Assembly: GCA_022822265.1 (NCBI GenBank)
Contig: JAJECA010000020.1
Location: 53,524 to 117,523, forward strand
Length of the DNA: 64,000 bases
Source: Acidimicrobiia bacterium
Lineage (GTDB): Bacteria; Actinomycetota; Acidimicrobiia; Acidimicrobiales; Bin134
Direction: 5' to 3'
The notes below the pieces were generated by a model that made no database searches, was not told the origin of the DNA, and saw nothing but the letters and a program-made list of their open reading frames with translations. Within the stretch, counting starts at the first letter, position 1. The number at the start of each line of letters is the position of its first letter. The translations under genes were made by a program, and so were the position numbers. Shown piece after piece: positions 20,997-30,058 of the stretch.

Positions 20997-22083
20997 GGAG
21001 CGGGAGTTCTGGCTGGAGTCGCTTGACGACCTTGACGAGGAGCTGGCGGCGGGGGACTTGGAACCGGAGGACCATCGGGTTCTAAGCCGGAGCTATACCC
21101 GCAAGGCGGCTGAGGCGCTTCGGGGCGGCGATGAGCGAACCGAGGAACCACCAGGCGGTGGGCGGGCCAAGTTGATCGCAGTGGTGGCCGCCTTGGTGGT
21201 GGTGGGGGTTGTGGCCGGGGTGTTCTTGGCCAGGGCGGTGGGGTCGCGTCATTCGGGGGACACCATCACCGGCAACGATGCGGTGACCAGCGTGCCCGGC
21301 CTGCTGAGGAACGCCGAGGAGTCAGCGGCGGCTGGGGACTTGGCCGAGGCCATTGCCATCTATGACCGGGTGCTGGAGCGGTCGCCTTCGAACCCAACGG
21401 CGCTGGCCTACAAGGGGTGGTTCCTGGCATTGGAGGGTCGAGAGGCCGAGGCTGCTGATGTGCTGGCCGATGCGGTGGTTGTCGCCCCCGACTATCCCGA
21501 CGCCCGGGCGTTTCGGGCCATCCTGCTATATCGCACCGGCGACTGCTTTGGCGCGGCGGGGGAGTTGGCTGCGTTCGATGCCTCAGATCCCCCCGAGTTC
21601 ATCTCCCAACTGGTGGAAACCCAGGGTCTGCGGACCAACATCGCCCTCTGCCAGATTGCGTTGCAGGCCCAGGAGCAGTTCCGAACCCTGGCCGACCTGG
21701 GGCTGGCCGCCGACGACGCGGTGGCCGGCGCCCGCGCCCTGTGGGATCCCACCACCCCCGGCCTAGGCGACCCGGCGCTGGCGCTGCGGGTGTATGAGGC
21801 GGTGTTGGCCGATGATCCCGACCACGCCGGGGCACTGACCTACAGCGGGGTAATGCTCACCCAAACCGGCCTCGGCGATCAGATCACCGAAGGCGCCCGC
21901 CGCCTCAACCAAGCAGTAGCAGCCGCCCCCAACGACCCCGAAGCCCGACTTTGGCGAGCCTGGCTGTCCATAGGCTTCGGTCAAACCGACCAGGCCATCG
22001 CCGACCTCAACCACCTAGACACCCTCAACCCCTCCCCGGAAATCGCCCGCCTTTCCGCCGACCTCCGCGCCCGGCTGGGCTGA
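20989..22083 (+). CDS. CcmI-like tetratricopeptide protein
   Basis: TM plus TPR-like repeats at end of ccm operon. Confidence 0.75.
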   Translation: MDEEREFWLESLDDLDEELAAGDLEPEDHRVLSRSYTRKAAEALRGGDERTEEPPGGGRAKLIAVVAALVVVGVVAGVFLARAVGSRHSGDTITGNDAVTSVPGLLRNAEESAAAGDLAEAIAIYDRVLERSPSNPTALAYKGWFLALEGREAEAADVLADAVVVAPDYPDARAFRAILLYRTGDCFGAAGELAAFDASDPPEFISQLVETQGLRTNIALCQIALQAQEQFRTLADLGLAADDAVAGARALWDPTTPGLGDPALALRVYEAVLADDPDHAGALTYSGVMLTQTGLGDQITEGARRLNQAVAAAPNDPEARLWRAWLSIGFGQTDQAIADLNHLDTLNPSPEIARLSADLRARLG

Positions 22084-22097
22084 GCAGCAACCAAGCA

Positions 22098-22658
22098 TCA
22101 GTTGTGGCTGGGGTGGGTGGGGTAGTGGGTGAACCAGGAGATGGGGGAGGGTTGGCGGGCTAGGACGGCGGGCCAGAGGTCGCCGGGTTCTTCGGTGAGG
22201 GGGTCGGCGGGGTCGGCGTCGACCACGAACCAGGCGCCGGATTCGATCTCATCCTCGAGCTGGCCGGGCGACCAACCGGCGTAGCCGGCAAAGAGGCGGA
22301 CTCCGTCAAGGGCGCCGGACACTTCGTCGACGTCGGCTTCCAAGTCGAGGGTGCCCACCAAGCCCAGCACGGGGGTCCACCACCCTTCGTTGGGGTCTTG
22401 TCGCACTCGGGCCAGGGCCACCACCGACTCGTTGGACACCGGCCCGCCGATGAACATGGTGAGCGGCGGGGCGAGATGAGGGGCCCACTGGGGCAGGGCG
22501 TCACTTACCAGCATCCCCGACGGGCGGTTCAGCACCACACCGGCGGCGCCCTCCTCCTGATGGGCCAGCATCAGAACCACGGTTCGCTCGAAGTTCCCGT
22601 CGCCGATGAGCGGGGTGGCCACCAACAGCTTTCCGGTGGTGTCAGCCCCCTCTGCCAT
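22098..22658 (-). CDS. YqgE/AlgH family protein
   Basis: ATG 22658: GKLLVATPLIGDGNFERTVVLMLAHQEEGAAGVVLNRPS. Confidence 0.9.
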   Translation of the reverse strand: MAEGADTTGKLLVATPLIGDGNFERTVVLMLAHQEEGAAGVVLNRPSGMLVSDALPQWAPHLAPPLTMFIGGPVSNESVVALARVRQDPNEGWWTPVLGLVGTLDLEADVDEVSGALDGVRLFAGYAGWSPGQLEDEIESGAWFVVDADPADPLTEEPGDLWPAVLARQPSPISWFTHYPTHPSHN

Positions 22659-22660
22659 AA

Positions 22661-23881
<1,221 letters not shown>

Positions 23882-23883
23882 TC

Positions 23884-25068
23884 ATGGCTCGCATATCCCA
23901 GCGCATTTCCGCGATCGCCCCCTCGGCCACCCTGGCGGTGGACGCCAAGGCCAAGGCACTCAAGGCCCAGGGAGCGCCGGTGATCAGCTTTGGGGCGGGC
24001 GAGCCCGACTTTCCCACCCCGGCGGCCATCTTGGACGCGGCCCGAGCCGCGGTGGACGACCCGAAGAACCACCGCTACTCCCCGGCCGGGGGCCTGCCCG
24101 AGCTTCGGGAGGCCATCGCGGCCAAGACCATGCGCGACTCGGGCTACGAAGTAGAGCCGTCGCAGGTAGTGGTGACCAACGGGGGCAAGCACGCGGTGTA
24201 CAACGGCTTCGCCGTGCTGTTGGACCCCGGCGACGAGGTGCTGCTGCCCGCGCCGTACTGGACCACCTATCCCGAGGCCATCGCCCTGGCCGGCGGGGTG
24301 AGCGTGGAGGTTCCCACCACGGCCGACGACGGGTTCATGGTGACCGTGGAGCAGCTTGAGGCGGCCCGCACCGACCGCACCAAAGCGCTGGTGTTCGTGT
24401 CGCCGTCCAACCCCACCGGTGCGGTTTACCCCCGCGACCGGGTGGAGGCCATCGGCCGGTGGGCCGCGGAAAACGACGTGTGGGTGATCACCGACGAGAT
24501 CTACGAGCACCTGACCTACGACGACCACGAGTTCTGCTCCATGCCGGTGGTGGTGCCCGAATTGGCCGACCGGTGCTTGGTGCTCAACGGCGTGGCCAAG
24601 ACCTATGCCATGACCGGCTGGCGGGTGGGCTGGCTGATCGGGCCGCCCGACGCGGCCTCCGCGGCGGTGAGCCTCCAGTCGCATCAGACCTCAAACGTGG
24701 CCAATGTGGCACAGCGGGCCGCGCTGGCCGCGGTGAGCGGGCCGCTGGACGCAGTGGCCGAGATGCGAGCCGCGTTCGACCGGCGGCGGCGAGCCATGCA
24801 CAAGATGCTGAACGGGATCGAAGGGGTGACCTGCCTCGAGCCCCAGGGGGCGTTCTACGCTTTCCCGTCCTTCGAGGGGGTGCTGGGGCGTCCGGGGGTG
24901 CCTGACAACACTGCGGACCTGGCCGGATGGATTTTGGACGAGGCCCAAGTGGCCATCGTGCCTGGTGAGGCCTTCGCCGGCCCTGGCTATGCCCGCCTGT
25001 CGTTCGCTCTGGGCGACGACGATCTGGGCGAGGGCATCGGCCGCATCGCCGATCTACTAGGTGGGTGA
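23884..25068 (+). CDS. PLP-dependent aminotransferase, aspartate aminotransferase-like
   Basis: [42 protein letters not shown]. Confidence 0.92.
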   Translation: MARISQRISAIAPSATLAVDAKAKALKAQGAPVISFGAGEPDFPTPAAILDAARAAVDDPKNHRYSPAGGLPELREAIAAKTMRDSGYEVEPSQVVVTNGGKHAVYNGFAVLLDPGDEVLLPAPYWTTYPEAIALAGGVSVEVPTTADDGFMVTVEQLEAARTDRTKALVFVSPSNPTGAVYPRDRVEAIGRWAAENDVWVITDEIYEHLTYDDHEFCSMPVVVPELADRCLVLNGVAKTYAMTGWRVGWLIGPPDAASAAVSLQSHQTSNVANVAQRAALAAVSGPLDAVAEMRAAFDRRRRAMHKMLNGIEGVTCLEPQGAFYAFPSFEGVLGRPGVPDNTADLAGWILDEAQVAIVPGEAFAGPGYARLSFALGDDDLGEGIGRIADLLGG

Positions 25069-25106
25069 CCTGTCGCCGTGACCGGCCCGAATGAGGTAAC
25101 CGAAGA

Positions 25107-27005
25107 GTGAGCGATCCGAGAACCCTCGCCTACGGGAGTTGGCCGTCGCCCATCTCCGCCGAGTCGATGGTGGCCGGCGCGGCCGTGCCTGTGAGCCTGT
25201 GGAGCCAGCGGGGCCGGATGTGGTGGACCGAGTCTCGCCCGGCCGAATCAGGCCGCAACGCACTGGTGTGCGACGGACGCGATCTATGGAGCTCGGCGTC
25301 GGTTCGGACCCGGGTACACAGCTACGGCGGCGGCGCTTGGTGGCCCGACGGCGCCGATGGGGTGTACGCCTGCGACGACGCCGACGGTCGCCTCTGGCAT
25401 GTGTCGGCTGAGGGAGAGGCGCAGCCGGTGTCGCCCGATCCGGCCTTCGCCCACGGCTTGCGCTATGCCGACGGACGGTCTCATGGGGATGGCACCGTAT
25501 GTGTGCGAGAAAGCCATCTGGTCGCCCGCGAGCACGGCGGCGAGGAGGCCAATGAGATCATCTGGGTGAGCGGCGACGGATCGGCCGAGCCGGAGATAGT
25601 GGCCACCGGGGCCGACTTCTACGCCTGGCCCCGCCCCAGCCCCGACGGGAGCCGACTGGCATGGGTCCAGTGGAACCACCCGAACATGCCCTGGGACCAA
25701 ACCGAGCTGTGGGTTGACGGCCAGTGCGCGGTGTCGGGCATCGGCTCGGTGGTGGAGCCCCAGTGGGGTTCTGATGGTCGTCTCTACGTGGTGAGCGACC
25801 ACAACGGCTGGTGGAATCTGTATGCCCTGGATGGGAACGAGCTCACCCCGGTGTTCGAGCTCGACGCTGAGATGCACCGTCCGGCCTGGGTATTCGACGA
25901 CCCCGGCTACGCTGTGTGCGACGACAACACGGTGGTGGTGGCGGCCATGCGAGGGTCGCTGGCTGAGCTGTGGGCCTTGCCTCCCGATGGCTCCGAGCCT
26001 GAGCTGCTCGATCTGCCCTGGACGTCGTGCGCCAGCATCCGCCCCGCTGGACCCCATGCCGTATGCGCCATCGCCGCCTCGCCCACTCAGGAACCCACCG
26101 CGGTTCGCATCGACGTCGCCGGCGGCACGCAAGAGGTCATCCGTCCTCCGGCTCGATCCGCGGTCGATCCCGCTTACCTGTCCTCTCCCCGCCCGATCAT
26201 TTTTCCCACCACCGACAACGCGGAGGCTCACGGGCTGTTCTACCCGCCGGCCAACCCGAGCGCGCAAGCCCCGGCCGGTGAGAAGCCGCCCCTGCTGGTG
26301 CTGGGCCACGGCGGCCCCACCGGCGCAGCCCGCAGCCAGCTCCAGCTCGGCATCCAGTACTGGACCAGCCGGGGAATCGCGGTGGTTGACGTGAACTACC
26401 GGGGCAGCACCGGCTACGGCACCGCCTACCGGGAGGCCCTCCAAGGCCAGTGGGGAGTGAGCGACGTGGATGACTGCGTGGCCGCGGCCCGCCACTTGGT
26501 GCGCACCGGCGAGGTGGACGGCGATCGGCTCATAATCCGGGGCTCCAGCGCCGGCGGCTACACCACGCTGTGCGCACTGGCGTTCCACAAGGTGTTCGCC
26601 GCCGGAGCCAGCCGCTACGGAATCGCCGATCTGGCCGCGCTGGCTGTGGACACTCACAAGTTCGAGGCCCGCTACATGGACGGCCTGGTAGGGCTGTACC
26701 CAGAGGAAGCCGAGGTGTACGAGGCTCGCTCACCCATCCACTTCGTGGACGATTTCGAGGCGCCAATGATCGTGCTCCAAGGCTCCGAAGACGTGGTGGT
26801 GCCCCCCAACCAAGCCGAGATGATCGTGGCCGCCCTCGAGCAGCGGTCGATCCCGGTGGCCTACCTGCTGTTCGAAGGCGAACAGCACGGATTCCGCCAA
26901 GCCGAGAACATCGTGACCGCTTTGGAAGCCGAGCTCTCATTCTTCTCCCAGATCCTGGAATTCGACCCAGCCGACGACATCCCGCCCGTGGCCATCCGCC
27001 GCTGA
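25107..27005 (+). CDS. S9 family prolyl oligopeptidase-like peptidase
   Basis: N-terminal propeller-like region; RGSSAGGYTTL serine motif; EGEQHGFRQAENI. Confidence 0.92.
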   Translation: MSDPRTLAYGSWPSPISAESMVAGAAVPVSLWSQRGRMWWTESRPAESGRNALVCDGRDLWSSASVRTRVHSYGGGAWWPDGADGVYACDDADGRLWHVSAEGEAQPVSPDPAFAHGLRYADGRSHGDGTVCVRESHLVAREHGGEEANEIIWVSGDGSAEPEIVATGADFYAWPRPSPDGSRLAWVQWNHPNMPWDQTELWVDGQCAVSGIGSVVEPQWGSDGRLYVVSDHNGWWNLYALDGNELTPVFELDAEMHRPAWVFDDPGYAVCDDNTVVVAAMRGSLAELWALPPDGSEPELLDLPWTSCASIRPAGPHAVCAIAASPTQEPTAVRIDVAGGTQEVIRPPARSAVDPAYLSSPRPIIFPTTDNAEAHGLFYPPANPSAQAPAGEKPPLLVLGHGGPTGAARSQLQLGIQYWTSRGIAVVDVNYRGSTGYGTAYREALQGQWGVSDVDDCVAAARHLVRTGEVDGDRLIIRGSSAGGYTTLCALAFHKVFAAGASRYGIADLAALAVDTHKFEARYMDGLVGLYPEEAEVYEARSPIHFVDDFEAPMIVLQGSEDVVVPPNQAEMIVAALEQRSIPVAYLLFEGEQHGFRQAENIVTALEAELSFFSQILEFDPADDIPPVAIRR

Positions 27006-27068
27006 CCGCATCCAAACAACGGCCCAATCGTCTACCAATCTTCGGATACGGCCTTTTTGAGGGGGAAA

Positions 27069-27120
27069 TGGCCAATTACTGGCCATATTCTGGCCAGTTT
27101 GCCTTAGGGCAGGGTAGGGT
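27069..27120 (+). promoter_or_regulatory. operator/promoter of TA operon: three TGGCCA at 11-bp spacing, then TAGGGT -10-like box
   Basis: TGGCCA at 27069, 27080, 27091; TAGGGT 27115-27120; ATG 27127. Confidence 0.7.
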
Positions 27121-27126
27121 ACGCAT

Positions 27127-27396
27127 ATGGATCCTGTGCCCACCCGGCGTATTGCCGCAACCGAGTTCAAAAACCGGAGTCTGGGATTGCTAAAGGAAGT
27201 CGCAGAGACCGGCGAACCCCTCACAGTGACCAGCCACGGGCACCCCATTGTTCACATAATCCCCACGAACGAGAGTCCGCTGGGAATCTTGGGATGCGCC
27301 CCGGAATGGCGGGGGCTTATGGACGACCCTGAGTACTCCCCCTTTAGCGAGGAGGAGTGGGCGCAGTTCGCCGCAGACCGGACCACAGCCGTCTAG
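27127..27396 (+). CDS. Phd/YefM-type antitoxin
   Basis: RRIAATEFKNRSLGLLKEVAETGEPLTVTSHGHPIVHIIP; upstream of PIN toxin. Confidence 0.85.
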   Translation: MDPVPTRRIAATEFKNRSLGLLKEVAETGEPLTVTSHGHPIVHIIPTNESPLGILGCAPEWRGLMDDPEYSPFSEEEWAQFAADRTTAV

Positions 27397-27410
27397 GGCC
27401 GCGACCGCCC

Positions 27411-27830
27411 ATGATCCTTCTCGACACCCATGTGTTGATCTGGGTGGCCTCTCAGAACACGGCAAAGCTCGACGCGGAGAAGCTGGAAGCGTTGGATGCG
27501 ACCATTAGAGAAGGCTCGGCGGCCGTATCGTCGGTGACATTCTGGGAACTGGAGCATGCCCGGCGGGATCCCGCCAACAGCGTGTCGTCGTCTTGGTCGA
27601 CGAGGGAGGTGCGACAGCGGTTGCTCGCACGAGGTCTCATTGATGTGACACCGACCGCGGAAGTGTTCATAGCCTCGGTGGAACTGGGAGACACGGGTTT
27701 CCACAGCGATCCGATGGATCGCATCATCGCAGCTACAGCCATCAACCGCGGTTGGCCACTGGCCACATTCGACAGGCGCATCATCGCTTGGGCGAACCAA
27801 ACAGGACGTTTGCAGCTTCACCCTTCATAA
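27411..27830 (+). CDS. PIN-domain VapC-type toxin
   Basis: ATG 27411: MILLDTHVLIW...FWELE...DPMDRIIAATA...TFDRRI. Confidence 0.9.
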   Translation: MILLDTHVLIWVASQNTAKLDAEKLEALDATIREGSAAVSSVTFWELEHARRDPANSVSSSWSTREVRQRLLARGLIDVTPTAEVFIASVELGDTGFHSDPMDRIIAATAINRGWPLATFDRRIIAWANQTGRLQLHPS

Positions 27831-27918
27831 GGCCCAACCACCCACCTCAAGCCCTGAGGGCTCGCTGGTGCCGTGGTCCACGCAGAGCGCGGAGGGAGGA
27901 GGTGGGATTGACTCTGGA

Positions 27919-27962
27919 CCTCAGGGGTCTTGGGGGCATCGGTTCGGGTCTTGGGGCCAGCC
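27919..27962. repeat. 44-bp direct repeat, copy A
   Basis: CCTCAGGGGTCTTGGGGGCATCGGTTCGGGTCTTGGGGCCAGCC, identical to 30015-30058. Confidence 0.9.
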
Positions 27963-30035
27963 CGCCTCTTGGCGGTTTGCGCAGCCGATGAAGAAGCGTG
28001 TCTGTAGAGGGTTTGAGGTTTGCATTGCCGTTTCCCAGGAGACTGGTTGGCATCCGACGTCATCGCCGATTGACATCAGCGAGCAGTCACGTTGGTGGTC
28101 GAATCCGAACAGGCTGTGGCCGAGTTCGTGGGTGACGGTAGCGAGATAGCGCCAGAAGACAAATTGGCGGCAGTTCGCGCCCGACAGGCAAGCCCACCGA
28201 TTCCTGTCGAACCAATCGGAGAGCGATTCGACTGTGGCTGCCTCGGCGACGGTGGCGGCCCTTCCAACGCCGTTATCGTCTGTCAGCCAGACTCGGCCGT
28301 ATCCATAGCCAAAGGCCTCGTCAACTGTGGCGTCCATGAGGACGAGTACGTGCCAAAGGTCGGATTGTGGGGGTTCCTGTTGGATTTCCGACGAACACAT
28401 AACGATTCGGGGATTGAGGAAGTGTTCCGATGAGGTGGATTTGGTGCTCCAGTCGATGTCGGGGCTGACGATACCAGCAGGGATGAACTCTAAATGGGCG
28501 AGGCCGCCGGACTCTTGAGCGTAGAACGGGGCAATGGTCTGGTTGAATTGGGCGGTTTCGTGTTCGAGGTCGGTTTGGGTGTATTTGCCTTGGCGGGCGC
28601 AGTAGAACACGTGCACTTCGAATTTGCCGGTGGTCTTGGCGGGGCCACTGCACCAGGAGCACCAGGAGATAGAAGAGGCGTGGGATGTGGGCCATGTGGT
28701 GGCGGTGGTGTCGCCCCAGCATTTGACGGTGCCGTCGGGGCGCAGTCCGCATGCGGAGGCGGCGCCCGCCGACACTGACGCGAACTGGCCGGGCGGCGCG
28801 TCTAGTTCTCCGAATGTTCCGGCGGTGGGCGGTCCCCAGCACACTGCGGTGTTGTCGTCGCGCAGCCCGCAGGCCAGGCTCTGTCCGGCCGACACTTCCT
28901 GGAATTGGCCTTGGGGGGCGTTGTAGCCGCGGCGGAGGTTGTTGCCCCAGCACGTCGCGGTGTGGTCTTGTCGGATGCCGCAGGAGAACCAGAACCCCGC
29001 CGACACCGATGTGAACTGTCCCTGGGGTGCGTCGAGGCGGCCGTGGGTGTTGTCGCCCCAGCACACCAGGGTGTGGTCTTCTCGGATGCCGCAGGCGTGT
29101 TCCCATCCTGCCGACACCGATGTGAACCGTCCGTCGGGTGCGTCGAGGCGTCCGTGTTTGTTGTCGCCCCAGCACACCGCGGTTCGGTCTGTTCTGATGC
29201 CGCAGGCGAAGTCCGACCAATCGATGCCCGCCGACACCGATGTGAACCGTCCCTCGGGCGAGGACGCCGACTCGAATTGCCAGTTGTAGGTCCAGCACTG
29301 CGCGGCCTGGTCGACTCGCACTCCGCAGGCGAGGTTGCGTCCGGCCGACACCGATGCGAACCGGCCTTTGGCGGGGCCGTGGTCTGCCCACGACAGCGGG
29401 GCGTAGCCGTGGGGGTCGGTGCACATGACGGTCTGGTCGTCCCGCAGCCCGCACCACCGCCCGCTGGCGCTCCGCCCCGAGAGCGAAACAAGGCAATGCT
29501 GCGACCCCGAGCAGTCCACCGGGGCGCGGTGTGCGGCCCGCAGGGCGGCCACCGCGGCGTCGTCGAGCACCAAATAGCAGAGGTTGTGGACGGCGTTGTA
29601 GCCCCACTGCACCGTGGCGAGGGTGGTCTGGCCGTCGGCGGTCTTGGCGACGGGCACGGGCTCGCCGGCGAAGCCCCGATCGGGGTTGTAGGCGCGCTCG
29701 CACCGCTCCGCAGCAGCCTGATCGCCCGGCGCGGGCGCGGAGGCTCGGGGGGCGTTGGCCCGCAGGGAGGCCACCGCGGCGTTGTCCAAGACGAGGTAGC
29801 AGAGGTTGTGGGCGGCGTTGTAGCCCCACTGGACCGTGGCGAGGGTGGTCTGGCCGTCGGCGGTCTTGGCGACGGGCACCGGGCCGTGGGCGAAGCGGAA
29901 CAAACCAGCACACCCCGCACCACCCGCCACAGACTCCCCGGCCACCGGCACCCCCACCAGCAGGCAGACAACCACAAGAACACCAGCCCAGCGCCGCCTG
30001 GCTGCGGTCTCGGCCCTCAGGGGTCTTGGGGGCAT
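27921..30035 (-). CDS. secreted protein: 2x unrecognised N-terminal module + RCC1-like propeller (about 7 units) + C-terminal HExxH zinc-protease-like region (paralog 1)
   Basis: Likely ATG 30035; signal peptide RRRWAGVLVVVCLLVGVPVAG; GRFTSVSAG...ACGI..D.T.VCWGDN repeats; HELGHSLFGFDHQRDCSLM. Confidence 0.85.
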   Translation of the reverse strand: MPPRPLRAETAARRRWAGVLVVVCLLVGVPVAGESVAGGAGCAGLFRFAHGPVPVAKTADGQTTLATVQWGYNAAHNLCYLVLDNAAVASLRANAPRASAPAPGDQAAAERCERAYNPDRGFAGEPVPVAKTADGQTTLATVQWGYNAVHNLCYLVLDDAAVAALRAAHRAPVDCSGSQHCLVSLSGRSASGRWCGLRDDQTVMCTDPHGYAPLSWADHGPAKGRFASVSAGRNLACGVRVDQAAQCWTYNWQFESASSPEGRFTSVSAGIDWSDFACGIRTDRTAVCWGDNKHGRLDAPDGRFTSVSAGWEHACGIREDHTLVCWGDNTHGRLDAPQGQFTSVSAGFWFSCGIRQDHTATCWGNNLRRGYNAPQGQFQEVSAGQSLACGLRDDNTAVCWGPPTAGTFGELDAPPGQFASVSAGAASACGLRPDGTVKCWGDTTATTWPTSHASSISWCSWCSGPAKTTGKFEVHVFYCARQGKYTQTDLEHETAQFNQTIAPFYAQESGGLAHLEFIPAGIVSPDIDWSTKSTSSEHFLNPRIVMCSSEIQQEPPQSDLWHVLVLMDATVDEAFGYGYGRVWLTDDNGVGRAATVAEAATVESLSDWFDRNRWACLSGANCRQFVFWRYLATVTHELGHSLFGFDHQRDCSLMSIGDDVGCQPVSWETAMQTSNPLQTRFFIGCANRQEAGWPQDPNRCPQDP
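29533..29700 (-). repeat. PVPVAKTADGQTTLATVQWGYN module, copy 2 of paralog 1
   Basis: Encodes NPDRGFAGEPVPVAKTADGQTTLATVQWGYNAVHNLCYLVLDDAAVAALRAA. Confidence 0.85.
29758..29898 (-). repeat. PVPVAKTADGQTTLATVQWGYN module, copy 1 of paralog 1
   Basis: Encodes RFAHGPVPVAKTADGQTTLATVQWGYNAAHNLCYLVLDNAAVASLRA. Confidence 0.85.
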
Positions 30036-30058
30036 CGGTTCGGGTCTTGGGGCCAGCC
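30015..30058. repeat. 44-bp direct repeat, copy B
   Basis: Identical to 27919-27962; holds 3' end of paralog 2 and start of paralog 1. Confidence 0.9.

Noticed and set aside
25284-26657. 457-aa minus-strand ORF antisense to the S9 peptidase
   Set aside because: Overlaps a strongly supported gene completely; no family resemblance.
28321-29913. 530-aa and similar alternate-frame ORFs inside the RCC1-like paralogs
   Set aside because: Arg/Pro-rich alternate-frame readings of a repetitive coding sequence; no start context or motifs.
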